From assembly GCF_010993985.1 (NCBI RefSeq), contig NZ_WINH01000015.1:1-64000 (forward strand): a stretch of DNA of 64,000 bases, given 5' to 3'. The position numbers were made by a program, and so were the translations under genes. The stretch comes from Paraferrimonas sp. SM1919 (GTDB lineage Bacteria > Pseudomonadota > Gammaproteobacteria > Enterobacterales > Shewanellaceae). Below, one piece after another: positions 24,408 through 34,414 of this stretch (positions are counted from its first letter, which is position 1; each line of letters starts with the position of its first letter). The notes beneath the pieces are model-generated. The model did no database searches. It saw nothing but the letters and a program-made list of their open reading frames with translations, and was not told where the DNA came from.

Positions 24408-27400
24408 TTAAACGTTATCCTCGCATTGCTGAATCAGCAGATTTAATTCTCTTAACGTTACTGAGAATTTTGCAAATTCATCATTGCCACTGGTTTTAAA
24501 ATCAGCCAACATTTGGAACCAACGCTTCATCAGCAGTTCGCAATCTGATAACCAAGCTGAAATCACGTCATCGGCGGCGCAAGCAGAAGTACAATTACGC
24601 AGTACCACTAACGTTAATGAGCGTTGCTGCCAATCAAGATCTTCCCGTAATGCTGCACGGGCAAGTGCTTGCCAGTGATTAGAAACATGTTGGGCGTTAA
24701 TTTGCTCTAGGAACCAATGCAGTTCAATTTTTGCACCTAATTTGTAATAGGTTTCAGCCACAAGCAACACATCGCGCTCAGCTTGCTTAGCAATTTGAGC
24801 GATATCTAAGCTTGAGAATAAGGTGCTTAAATGACTCATCTTACGGGCAGTAGCAGCAGGAACACCTGAAGTTACATATTGCTCGACAACCGTATTAAGA
24901 TCCACCAGCTCCTCTTCGATCATTAATTGATCAAAGTTTTGCTCTAGGGTTTCAAATACTGGTTTGAAGAAAGCGATTGACTTTTCAATGCTCCAGTTGC
25001 GGTTACGACGGCGTAATAACCAACGAGTCGCACGACGAACCGTTAAACGCATTTGCGTTAACATTTCATATTGAACATCAGTATCAACATCACCATTTAG
25101 GGCAATGACTTCATCCACAATAGACTCTACACCGAACACTTCACGGGCAATAGCATAAGCAATAGCAACATCTGCTGGGCTTGCGCCTGTTTCTTCTTGC
25201 ATACGCTGACAGAAGCTTAGCCCCATATCATTAACCATAGCATTAGCTAAGGACGTGGCAATGATTTCACCACGTAGAGGGTGATCAGCCATCTCTGCTT
25301 GATAAGATTGCTGTAAACGCTCTGGGAAGTAGTTAATCAAATGACTGTCAAAATAGCTGTTCTGAACAATATCATCGATCAATAGTTCTTCTTTTAAAAC
25401 CATCTTAGCGTAGGCAAACAGTACACATAACTCAGGGCGAGTTAGGCTGCCATCTTCCGCTTGACGTTCTGCAAGCTCATCATCCGAAGGCAAGAACTCA
25501 AGCTCTCTATCTAACTGACCTTCACGCTCTAAGTGTTGAATAAAACGAGTATGCTCTTTCAGTTCTGAGGCGCCGTTTAGTTGAGTAACTGAGATTGCTC
25601 GACTTTGTTGATTACAATCGTCAAGAACAATGCCAGACACTTCTTCAGTCATGTCTTCTAGCAGCACGTTACGCTGTTTAACCGTTAGGTCACCATTAGC
25701 CACTAGGGTGTTAAGCAGGATCTTAATGTTTACTTCGTTATCCGAACAATCCACACCACCTACGTTATCGGTAAAGTCAGTGTTTACGCGACCACCGTTA
25801 GCAGCAAATTCGATACGACCAAGCTGGGTACAACCTAGGTTACCCCCCTCACCAATGATCTTAGCTCGCACTTCGTTACCATTGATACGAATCGCATCGT
25901 TAGCACGGTCGCCCACATCCGCGTGAGACTCAGTCGTAGCTTTAACGTAAGTACCAATACCACCGTTCCAAATTAAGTCTACTTTCATCATTAAGATGGC
26001 CTTAAGTAGCTCATTTGGTGCCATAGTTTGTTTCTTGGTGCCGAGCATGGCTTGGATTTCAGCGGTTAGCTTGATGGATTTAGCGCTACGGTTAAATATG
26101 CCACCACCTTGTGAAATCAGTTCTTTATTGTAATCTTCCCAGCTTGAACGTGGCAGTTCAAACAGACGCTTACGCTCTTCATAGCTTGAAGCTGAATCCG
26201 GATTAGGATCGATGAAGATATGCATATGGTTAAATGCCGCTTGTAAACGAATGTGCTTAGACAACAGCATACCGTTACCAAATACGTCACCCGCCATATC
26301 GCCTACCGCAATGGTAGTAAAATCAGTACTTTGACAGTCAACACCAATTTCACGGAAGTGACGCTTAACAGATTCCCAAGCACCCTTAGCGGTAATCCCC
26401 ATCTTCTTATGGTCATAACCATTAGAACCACCCGAGGCAAACGCATCACCTAACCAGAAGTTGTATTCTTCAGAAATGGCATTCGCAATGTCAGAGAAAG
26501 TTGCAGTGCCCTTATCAGCCGCAACGACTAGGTATGGGTCATCGTCATCATGGCGTACCACATCAATCGGTGGTACCACTTCGCCTGCAATAATGTTATC
26601 TGAAATGTCTAGCAGACCACGGATGAACATCTTGTAGCATTCTTGACCTTCAGCGAAGAAAGCATCACGACCGCCAGTAGTCGGCAGTTGCTTACATACG
26701 AAGCCACCTTTGGCGCCTACTGGTACAATTACGGTGTTTTTAACCTGCTGGGCTTTTACTAAGCCAAGCACTTCGGTACGGAAATCTTCACGACGGTCTG
26801 ACCAACGCAGACCACCACGAGCCACTTTACCACCACGAAGATGCACACCTTCAATACGGGTTGAGTAAACAAAAATCTCAAACTTAGGTAATGGCAGCGG
26901 CATTTCTGGAATAAGCTCAGGAGAGAACTTGAATGAAATGTATTGCTTATTATTACCACTGTCGTCGTTTTGGTAGAAGTTAGTACGCAGCGTGGCTTGG
27001 ATAAGGTCTAGGTAACGACGGATAATACGGTCATCATCTAGGCTTGATACATCATCAAGAGCCGATTCAACCTGGGCAATCAGCTTATCAAGAGCACGAG
27101 TTTTCACCACTGGGTCAAACTTGGTCTCAAACATTTTTACCAGTAACTTGGCAAAATGCGGGTAGTTAGTGAACGTTTCTTCAATGTAAGCTTGTGAGAA
27201 AGTGGCATCAATTTGACGCATGTACTTGGCGTAGGCACGAACAATTGACACTTCACGGCCTGATAAACTCGCGGCTAGAACTAACCGGTTGAAACCGTCA
27301 TCTTCTAGGATTTGCTGCCAAACTTGAGTTAACGCTTGTTGGAAATTTTGCTGGTTGTCCATAATATTTTCTACATTGCCTTTTACAGACATAGAGAAAT

Positions 27401-29249
27401 CAAGGATCCAGAAAGTTTGACCATCACTTGAATTAATGCGGTATGGACGCTCGCCAATGACACGTAAACCAAAGTTTTCTAACATTGGTAACACATCAGA
27501 AAGATGAATAGGTTCATCTTTTTGGAATAGTTTCAGACGCACCTGCTTATCCGCTAATACCGCCTCTTGCGGTTGGAAGAAAAGCATACCAAGCTGGTGC
27601 TCATCGTCTAGGGCTTCAAGCTGTTCAATATCGACTAAAGCCGCATTTGGCAGCATATCTTCTTTATAGCTGCGTGGGAAAGCGGCGGCAAAACGGTCTG
27701 AAAGTGCTTTGGCTTTCTCTTCACCAAACTGATTAAATAAGGCCGTTTCTAGCTTATCTTCCCATGAACGGGCAGCTTCAATTAAGTTTTGTTCAATGTG
27801 GGTCACGTCGTACTCTTTATTGTTATTCTCTTCCACTTTCACAATGTAGTGGGTTCTCGCTAATGGAGACTCTGAGAAGAAAGTATTAAATTCTACTTCT
27901 GTCTCAGCATCGAAATAGTCGGCCAAAAGGCGCTGGGTTACTTCACGAAGTTTAGTGTTGTATCTATCTTTAGATACATAAACCATTACCGAAAAATAAC
28001 GGTTGAATACATCCTTGCGGATAAAGCTTTTCACTCTATCCCTATCCTGCATCTTCAGAATTCCCCGGGAAATTTGGGCTAGTTCAGTTTCTGTAGCCTG
28101 GATCAGCTCATCCCTAGGGTAAGTTTCTAGAATATTTAATAAAGCTTTATAATCATGAGAATAAGGTGTCAAACCTGATTGAGCCATGATTCGCTCAAGT
28201 TTTGAATTTAGCAGTGGAATAACACGAGGTGAACTGTTATACAGGCTTGAAGAGTATAAACCTAAGAAACGATGTTCACCGATAACATTGCCTTGCTGAT
28301 CAAACTCTTTGACACCAATGTAATCAACATAAGCGTTACGATGAACACGACTCTTGCTATTTGACTTGGTTAAAATCAGTATATTTGGACTCAGTGCTTC
28401 TTTTCTCGCTTCACCAGAGAACTCACTTAAACTGACACTGCCATGTTCATATTGATCAGCACGTTTTAGTAAACCAAGAGAGGTCTCGATATTTGGCTGC
28501 AACACTAAGTCGCCTTCTACCTTGTTAAGGCTATAGTGGCGATAACCAAGCAAGGTAAAGTGATGGTTTTGTAAGTACTTCAAAAAGCCAACTGATTCAG
28601 CTTTCGCGGCCTCACTGCAGGGTTGCGGCTCAGTTTCCACTTGAGTAATGACTTCACTCATTTTTTCAGACATCGGCTTCCAATCATCTACCGCACTCTG
28701 AACATCAAATAAAACAGCGCCAAGCTCTTTTTCTAGAGCAGCGATATCATCAACTGAGGATAGGCGATCAATTTCTATACTGAAAGTTGCGACATTTTCA
28801 CTATTTTCACCATGATTTACCGATGAAATATCGGTAACAAAGCCCTGTTCATCACGAACCACTGAAATTGGCTTGTTCAGCATCATATGAGCTGTCAGCC
28901 CCATACGGTTTAACGCCATGCCAATAGAATCAACCAAAAATGGCATATCTGGTTGAATAATTTCAATAATAGTATGGCTCGAATGCCAACCATCTTTAGA
29001 TAGCTCAGGATTATAGACACGAATCGTTGATGCTTTTGATGGTGTTTGATTTAAACGATTCCACAAACTTAACGCAGCCCCGTACAGATCACTGTCACTG
29101 CGCTGTTGTAGATCATCGCTCGGCATTAATTGATATATCGCAGTCGCAAATTTTTCTAATGTTAATGCTTGCGGACCCGTTACTTTTGAGTGAATTAAAC
29201 TCACTACATTTTCGAGCAATACAGATGGGGAAGTATTATTCAGAGCCAT
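24408..29249 (-). CDS. gdhB: NAD-specific glutamate dehydrogenase, large type
   Basis: A 1613-residue enzyme of the large (about 180 kDa) NAD-GDH class, typical of Shewanella, Pseudomonas and Vibrio. The N-terminal half holds ACT-like regulatory domains. The catalytic core contains [27 protein letters not shown], then [14 protein letters not shown], and the cofactor site follows at [17 protein letters not shown]. It deaminates glutamate to 2-oxoglutarate, which links amino-acid catabolism to the TCA cycle. It neighbours pyrD and zapC as in Shewanella. The symbol follows Shewanella usage. Confidence 0.92.
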   Translation of the reverse strand: MALNNTSPSVLLENVVSLIHSKVTGPQALTLEKFATAIYQLMPSDDLQQRSDSDLYGAALSLWNRLNQTPSKASTIRVYNPELSKDGWHSSHTIIEIIQPDMPFLVDSIGMALNRMGLTAHMMLNKPISVVRDEQGFVTDISSVNHGENSENVATFSIEIDRLSSVDDIAALEKELGAVLFDVQSAVDDWKPMSEKMSEVITQVETEPQPCSEAAKAESVGFLKYLQNHHFTLLGYRHYSLNKVEGDLVLQPNIETSLGLLKRADQYEHGSVSLSEFSGEARKEALSPNILILTKSNSKSRVHRNAYVDYIGVKEFDQQGNVIGEHRFLGLYSSSLYNSSPRVIPLLNSKLERIMAQSGLTPYSHDYKALLNILETYPRDELIQATETELAQISRGILKMQDRDRVKSFIRKDVFNRYFSVMVYVSKDRYNTKLREVTQRLLADYFDAETEVEFNTFFSESPLARTHYIVKVEENNNKEYDVTHIEQNLIEAARSWEDKLETALFNQFGEEKAKALSDRFAAAFPRSYKEDMLPNAALVDIEQLEALDDEHQLGMLFFQPQEAVLADKQVRLKLFQKDEPIHLSDVLPMLENFGLRVIGERPYRINSSDGQTFWILDFSMSVKGNVENIMDNQQNFQQALTQVWQQILEDDGFNRLVLAASLSGREVSIVRAYAKYMRQIDATFSQAYIEETFTNYPHFAKLLVKMFETKFDPVVKTRALDKLIAQVESALDDVSSLDDDRIIRRYLDLIQATLRTNFYQNDDSGNNKQYISFKFSPELIPEMPLPLPKFEIFVYSTRIEGVHLRGGKVARGGLRWSDRREDFRTEVLGLVKAQQVKNTVIVPVGAKGGFVCKQLPTTGGRDAFFAEGQECYKMFIRGLLDISDNIIAGEVVPPIDVVRHDDDDPYLVVAADKGTATFSDIANAISEEYNFWLGDAFASGGSNGYDHKKMGITAKGAWESVKRHFREIGVDCQSTDFTTIAVGDMAGDVFGNGMLLSKHIRLQAAFNHMHIFIDPNPDSASSYEERKRLFELPRSSWEDYNKELISQGGGIFNRSAKSIKLTAEIQAMLGTKKQTMAPNELLKAILMMKVDLIWNGGIGTYVKATTESHADVGDRANDAIRINGNEVRAKIIGEGGNLGCTQLGRIEFAANGGRVNTDFTDNVGGVDCSDNEVNIKILLNTLVANGDLTVKQRNVLLEDMTEEVSGIVLDDCNQQSRAISVTQLNGASELKEHTRFIQHLEREGQLDRELEFLPSDDELAERQAEDGSLTRPELCVLFAYAKMVLKEELLIDDIVQNSYFDSHLINYFPERLQQSYQAEMADHPLRGEIIATSLANAMVNDMGLSFCQRMQEETGASPADVAIAYAIAREVFGVESIVDEVIALNGDVDTDVQYEMLTQMRLTVRRATRWLLRRRNRNWSIEKSIAFFKPVFETLEQNFDQLMIEEELVDLNTVVEQYVTSGVPAATARKMSHLSTLFSSLDIAQIAKQAERDVLLVAETYYKLGAKIELHWFLEQINAQHVSNHWQALARAALREDLDWQQRSLTLVVLRNCTSACAADDVISAWLSDCELLMKRWFQMLADFKTSGNDEFAKFSVTLRELNLLIQQCEDNV

Positions 29250-29629
29250 TGTTGTTTCCTTAATGCTTTATTGGGGTTAACCCAGCCCAATAAAGTGGTG
29301 ATTGCTGCCTGTTTAGCTGTGAGGCAGTTCACTTTTTATATTCACAGCGAAGTGTAATGCTAACTTGAAGATTTTTGTAGTAAAAAATTAGTGATATTTT
29401 CCAATAAAGATAACCGTTATGGGGTAATGGCAGGATAAAGACACGAGTATGCAATGCAATTGATGAATAAAAGACTTCTAGGAATGATTAATTAGTAACA
29501 TAGCCGCAACAAGCGAGCATAAATAGCAACATTCAGCCCGATTTGTTATCAAAATGCCCCACCCATATTGCGGTCAAATAGTACCCCAAAAAATCACACT
29601 AATCAGACCAGTAAATTGACGCCGAAATG
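29250..29629. other. Intergenic region; hairpin at 29298-29332
   Basis: It holds the promoter region of gdhB. The inverted repeat GTGA...CTGCCT / AGGCAG...TCAC lies about 50-85 bp upstream of the gdhB start, within the likely leader. It could be an operator or attenuator. No gene is seen. Confidence 0.5.
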
Positions 29630-29653
29630 AAAAAAGGCACCTTAATCGGTGCC
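29630..29653 (-). terminator. Terminator of the DUF1302/DUF1329/RND cluster
   Basis: GGCACC and GGTGCC arms (29636-29641 and 29648-29653). On the minus strand the stem is followed by a T-run, 20 bp beyond the RND stop. Confidence 0.85.
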
Positions 29654-29672
29654 CTCATCTGAAACAAACTAT

Positions 29673-31967
29673 TTAACGGTTCTTTGGCCAGAAAAAATGA
29701 CACAAAGCAGGAATCATGATGATCGCCCCTAACATATTTAAACTAAACATAAAGGTCAAAAGCAGTCCCATATCGACCTGGAACTTTAACGCTGAAAACG
29801 CCCAAGTACTTACCCCTACTGCAAGGGTAATTCCGGTGAAGATAACCGCACTGCCACGCTCAACTAAAGCATGATGGTAAGCGTCCGGAACAGATTCGCC
29901 CGCCCTTAGCTTTTGCAACATAGTCGACAAAATATAAATACCGTAATCCACGCCAATCCCCACACCTAGTGCAATAACTGGCAAGGTGGCGACCGCTAAG
30001 CCAATTTCAAGTTGCCCCATCAAGGCTTGCGCCATGGTAGAGACAATATAAAGCGGCAGCACAACAACAATGGTTGCTCTGATTGATCGAAAGCTAAGCA
30101 AACATAACAAGCTTACTACAGAATAGACGTACCACATCATTGGCACTTGCGCTGCAGATACCGCTTCATTCGTCGCCGCCATCACCCCCACCGGGCCACT
30201 GGCTAACTTAAATTGCAAGTCATCACGATTCAAACGCTCAGCTTGGACTTTAATGGCCTCTATCACCCGCTCTATAGTCGGAGCTTTATGGTCTTCTAAG
30301 AAGAAGTAAATTGGCATGACTTCACATTTACTGTCTAGAAGCCCTGAAGTGGTCGGCACTCGACCTATTGCTTGAACTAATGACGCAGTGGTTCTCGGTA
30401 AGGTTTGCCATTTAGGGTTACCCTCATTAAAACCTGCGTTAACTTGTTTAGCAACCGACGCTAAACTGGCACTAGATTGTACCCCTGTAGTATTGCTGAC
30501 TAACCATTCGAATTCTGCCATGGTAGTGACCACGTCGTGATAGGTACAGGCTTCAGGTGTGGCTTCAACAATCACAGAAATCACATCGGTTGTGATTTCA
30601 TAGTTTTCACTGATGTACTTGGTATCTAAATTGTAAACTGAGTCTTGGTGCAGCGCCGGCGCTCCCGGGGTCAAATCACCAATTTTCATATTTTTAGAAC
30701 CTTGATAACTCAGTAAAAATAGCCCACTAAAAACGGCTATTACCAACACAGATGATTTCGGTCCTGTTAGTTTTGCTAGTTGTGCCCATAAAGGACTAGG
30801 CTCCAAATCTTCTCGGGGCTTAATATTCATCATAGAAAGCACAACAGGCAAAAGCACCAAGTTGGTCAGAATAATAAAACCTACCCCGACAGAGGCTGAA
30901 ATGGCCAGTTCCCTGATGATCCCAATTTCAATGGTTAATAACGTCAAAAAGCCAACCGTATCAGATAATAGTGCTACACCGCCGGGGACCAATAGTGCCA
31001 GAAATGCCCGTCTAGCAGCGACATTAGGAGTAAAACCCACCCCCACTCGACGACTGATGCCATTGATCATCTGTACCCCATGACTTACGCCAATAGCAAA
31101 CACTAAAAAAGGCACTAAAATGGACATGGGATCTAATCCAAAACCCAACACTGTCAGCATACCTAACTGCCATATCACCGCCATTAAAGAAGTCAATAAT
31201 GGCAACAGCGTCAGAGCAAAAGAGCGAATAAACACAAACACCATTAAAGCCGTGATGGCAATGGCTATAGCAAAGAAACCAATAACATCTTTGGCACCAT
31301 CAGCCACATCACCACTCATTTTAGCGAAGCCAATAATATGAATAGACACCGCCTCAGATTGAAACTTGGCGCGTATCTGCTGCTCTAACTGGGAAGCAAA
31401 CGCTAGGGTATCTAACGGTTCCCCAGTACTAGGATCAAACTCCATTAACTGAGCACGAACTAAAGCAGAAGCATAATCATTAGAAACTAAGCGTCCCACC
31501 AGACCGGCTTTTTCGACGTTTTCACGCACTACATCGAGATCACTTTGCTGACCCGCAAAGTTAGCAGGAATAACCGGCCCGCCCGCAAAACCATCAGCGA
31601 CCACCTCGGTAAATCGAGTGGAAGGTGAAAACAGCGATTTAACTTGGGAACGATTGACCCCTGGAATAAAAAACAGCTCATCATGGACATTCTTGAGTAC
31701 TTCAAAAAATTCTGGATTATAAATGTCACCGGAATTATCTCGTACTGCGACCATAATCGAGTTGGCCCCACCAAACTGTTGCTCATGCTTGAGATAAGTT
31801 TGCATATAAGGATGCTGCAGAGGAATATTTTTTGTAAACGCCGCATCCATCTTTAAATTCAAAGCCTGAGTCACCATCAAGCCGGTAAAAGCCACAAACA
31901 GCAATACGATGAGTCGAGGGGAAACAAATAGTGCCCGTTCTAACACCTTAGGGATATTATTGAGCAT
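29673..31967 (-). CDS. RND superfamily exporter (MMPL type)
   Basis: A 764-residue inner-membrane exporter with 12 expected helices in two halves. FPKRLIV-type opening, GFFAIAIAITALMVFVFIRS in the first half and GVGIGVDYGIYILSTML in the second (the GVDYGIY motif carries the usual Asp). It belongs to the COG1033 group, smaller than tripartite efflux pumps. Its start overlaps the YCF48 gene by 11 bp and has a strong AAGGAGG site. It is the last gene of a recurrent four-gene cluster, likely exporting or moving a hydrophobic compound. Substrate unknown. Confidence 0.82.
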   Translation of the reverse strand: MLNNIPKVLERALFVSPRLIVLLFVAFTGLMVTQALNLKMDAAFTKNIPLQHPYMQTYLKHEQQFGGANSIMVAVRDNSGDIYNPEFFEVLKNVHDELFFIPGVNRSQVKSLFSPSTRFTEVVADGFAGGPVIPANFAGQQSDLDVVRENVEKAGLVGRLVSNDYASALVRAQLMEFDPSTGEPLDTLAFASQLEQQIRAKFQSEAVSIHIIGFAKMSGDVADGAKDVIGFFAIAIAITALMVFVFIRSFALTLLPLLTSLMAVIWQLGMLTVLGFGLDPMSILVPFLVFAIGVSHGVQMINGISRRVGVGFTPNVAARRAFLALLVPGGVALLSDTVGFLTLLTIEIGIIRELAISASVGVGFIILTNLVLLPVVLSMMNIKPREDLEPSPLWAQLAKLTGPKSSVLVIAVFSGLFLLSYQGSKNMKIGDLTPGAPALHQDSVYNLDTKYISENYEITTDVISVIVEATPEACTYHDVVTTMAEFEWLVSNTTGVQSSASLASVAKQVNAGFNEGNPKWQTLPRTTASLVQAIGRVPTTSGLLDSKCEVMPIYFFLEDHKAPTIERVIEAIKVQAERLNRDDLQFKLASGPVGVMAATNEAVSAAQVPMMWYVYSVVSLLCLLSFRSIRATIVVVLPLYIVSTMAQALMGQLEIGLAVATLPVIALGVGIGVDYGIYILSTMLQKLRAGESVPDAYHHALVERGSAVIFTGITLAVGVSTWAFSALKFQVDMGLLLTFMFSLNMLGAIIMIPALCHFFWPKNR

Positions 31968-32991
31968 CTTTATTACCTCCTTGTGATGCTAATGGCACCG
32001 TCTCCACGCCTTTACTCCCAAATGCCAAAAGTTGCTCATCAACAAATTCTAAGGAAGTAAAATCTTGGCCTTTAGAGCGATAAATTAGTGTAAAGTCTAA
32101 TGAGGGATCCGCCCTAAAAATACGACCGCCATTGGTGGCTAGATAAATCCCATGATCTGGGCCAATATCAATATGGTTGATATTGGCTTTAACCTTAAAT
32201 GAAACTTGAGTAAATTCACTTAAGTCATGGTTGGCGACAAATAAGTTACCCTGTAAGCCACCAAATAAAATTTGACCATCGGCCAGCCGTTTAACACTAA
32301 AAAATGAACCTTCATAAGGACTTTCAATGCGTTTAAATGCTTTAGCCATGGGATCACCGACGGCAATAAAGCCCATTTCTCCAGTGATCACCAAGCGCCC
32401 ATCTTGCAAACGCTCTATCCCATTAAAATGAGGCAGCATGGCCGCGCGTTCATATAAATAATCATCATAACTTTGTTGCTTTAATTCATCCAAAAAGGCG
32501 GCATCTTCGGCAAACAGTAGTTCTTGATGGAATTCAAACTGCCATGATTTACCGTTATCTTGTGAACGATAAAAAGCGCCATATGCCCCCAACGCTATCC
32601 AGTGATTATCTGCTAACGGCATAACCGCGAGTAACGGCAAATCGGTTTCGGGCAAAAACTGACTGATATCCCAACTTTCACCAGCATCATATGAAGTAAA
32701 AATACTAGAGTCATGACCCACAGCAATTAACGTGCTTTTATCCGCAGCGATAGCGGTTAATAAAGGGGATTTTGATAGCGCTGCTTGTTGCCAGGATGGT
32801 TCGGACTTATGCCGCTTTAGGATATGACCTAAAGTACCTACCGCAAATAGGTGTTGATCTTGGCTAACCGTCGCCGTGATCAACGCCTGTTCAGCTAAAG
32901 GCACTTTGATTGCTGCAGAGTCGGGGCCGGCAAAGGCTTGATTTAGAGTAAATACACTAATGATCAGGCTAAAAAAAATGTGAAACCACAT
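31957..32991 (-). CDS. YCF48/BNR-repeat periplasmic protein
   Basis: A 344-residue protein with a signal peptide (MWFHIFFSLIISVFTLNQAFAG). It then has repeated propeller blades with the BNR pattern (SYDAGESWD, SQDNGKSWQ and weaker copies). YCF48-type propellers assist assembly or act as partners of membrane machines. ATG 32991 has AAGGAAG just upstream and is preferred over the ATG at 33018, which would hide the signal peptide. A terminator-like hairpin (33005-33030) lies just upstream of its start. Confidence 0.78.
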   Translation of the reverse strand: MWFHIFFSLIISVFTLNQAFAGPDSAAIKVPLAEQALITATVSQDQHLFAVGTLGHILKRHKSEPSWQQAALSKSPLLTAIAADKSTLIAVGHDSSIFTSYDAGESWDISQFLPETDLPLLAVMPLADNHWIALGAYGAFYRSQDNGKSWQFEFHQELLFAEDAAFLDELKQQSYDDYLYERAAMLPHFNGIERLQDGRLVITGEMGFIAVGDPMAKAFKRIESPYEGSFFSVKRLADGQILFGGLQGNLFVANHDLSEFTQVSFKVKANINHIDIGPDHGIYLATNGGRIFRADPSLDFTLIYRSKGQDFTSLEFVDEQLLAFGSKGVETVPLASQGGNKDAQ

Positions 32992-33004
32992 ACATCTTCC
33001 TTGG

Positions 33005-33030
33005 AAAAAAGCGGGCAAAGCCCGCTTTAT
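33005..33030 (-). terminator. Terminator-like hairpin inside the DUF1302 cluster
   Basis: On the minus strand AAAGCGGGC and GCCCGCTTTTTT form a 9-bp stem with a 3-nt loop and a run of six T. It lies between the DUF1329 stop (33037) and the YCF48 RBS. It looks like a real intrinsic terminator, so YCF48-RND would be expressed less than DUF1302-DUF1329. Confidence 0.85.
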
Positions 33031-33036
33031 GGTTAA

Positions 33037-34401
33037 TTAACGTCTGCCTGAGCGTTTCAGAGCATTAGAAGTAAAGTTAGCATCGCTAATTTGAGCATTA
33101 AAATCAGGTGCTGTATCTTCGTTATCCAGCCCCATTGCAATATAACGACGAGATTGAAGATCATGGAACACTTCTAGTGTGGTCCAAGTGGTTGGCACTT
33201 GATAGTAGTTGACAATATGGGCATTACCCACGCGATAGAGTTGATCACGGTTATCATAAATATCCACTTGAGCAACTTGCCAAGAGTCTTCATCTAGATA
33301 GAAACGGCGTTTTTTATAAATATGACGCATCCCCTCTTTTAGGTCAGCCTCAACCACCCAAACACGGTGCTTTTCATAACGCACTAGCTCAGGATTAATA
33401 TGACCAGGCATTAAAATATCATCATAACTGACATCACCAGAATGAACTTGGTAATCATTATATGGTGTATAAATTTCTTTCTTACCGACTAAGGTCCAGT
33501 TATAACGAGATGGAGAACCGTTATACATATCATAATCATCGGTAGTACGAAGACCATCAGATACCGTTCCTGGAGTATCATAAGCAACATTTGGTGCACG
33601 ACGAACACGACGCTGGCCAGTATTGTAAGTCCAAGCTTTACGGGGTTCAGCTTGTTGATCTAAGGTTTCATGAACCAGTAACGCCGTACCTGCTAGACGT
33701 GCAGGAGAGTTGACCACTTGCTTAAAATAAAACAATAGGTTTTTATCCGCTAATTCCGCGGCGGTAATATCAGGGCGAGAATAGATAAAGCTGACCTGAT
33801 CTTCCATCTTAACCATATTGTAAGCACCAGAAGCCGTCGGTGTTGCTTGACCACGTTCAGTAGAAACCTGCTGGCCGCGGAAACGTAAAATATGATTCCA
33901 AATCGCCTCTAAGCCATTAGCAGGAATTGGGAATGGCACCCCGACTGTAGCACCGCCAACGCCATTACCATTTGCAATAAGTTGGGCTGAAGTCGCATTT
34001 TTAATGGTTGCTTGATAAGCATACTCTGGTAACGAAGCACTACGTCGAGTTGGATACACATTGATTTTAAAGGTATCCGGGTAAAGCTCAAATAACGCTT
34101 TCTGACCCTCGGTCAGATTGGCCGCATATTGCTTATAATTGGAGGCATTAATCGTAAATTGTACTTTGTCTGCTGCATATGGTGATGGGTGAAACTTACC
34201 TTCAACATAATTTGCTGGGATCTTAGTAATACCACCAGTCCAAGCTGGAATTGAACCATCTGCGTTAGGGCCACGTTCAGCGCCAACAGGCGTCAAATCT
34301 TGGCTTAAACGAGCTGCCTGTGCTGGGGTAACCGCTGCATTAGCCGTTGCCGTTGACAGAGCAAACAAAACACTTGCTGAAATAATTGAAATGCTTTTCA
34401 T
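33037..34401 (-). CDS. DUF1329 protein, LolB-like outer membrane lipoprotein fold
   Basis: A 454-residue exported protein with a signal peptide ending AANAA after about residue 22. The DUF1329 pattern is present throughout: the opening GAERGPNADGSIPAWTGG, AYQATIKNATSAQLIANG in the middle and AWTYNTGQRRVRRAPNVAYD. DUF1329 proteins usually lie beside a DUF1302 gene. The structural class resembles lipoprotein or lipid carriers. No lipobox Cys is visible, so it is probably soluble periplasmic. Confidence 0.85.
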   Translation of the reverse strand: MKSISIISASVLFALSTATANAAVTPAQAARLSQDLTPVGAERGPNADGSIPAWTGGITKIPANYVEGKFHPSPYAADKVQFTINASNYKQYAANLTEGQKALFELYPDTFKINVYPTRRSASLPEYAYQATIKNATSAQLIANGNGVGGATVGVPFPIPANGLEAIWNHILRFRGQQVSTERGQATPTASGAYNMVKMEDQVSFIYSRPDITAAELADKNLLFYFKQVVNSPARLAGTALLVHETLDQQAEPRKAWTYNTGQRRVRRAPNVAYDTPGTVSDGLRTTDDYDMYNGSPSRYNWTLVGKKEIYTPYNDYQVHSGDVSYDDILMPGHINPELVRYEKHRVWVVEADLKEGMRHIYKKRRFYLDEDSWQVAQVDIYDNRDQLYRVGNAHIVNYYQVPTTWTTLEVFHDLQSRRYIAMGLDNEDTAPDFNAQISDANFTSNALKRSGRR

Positions 34402-34414
34402 TGTTAAGTCCTTA

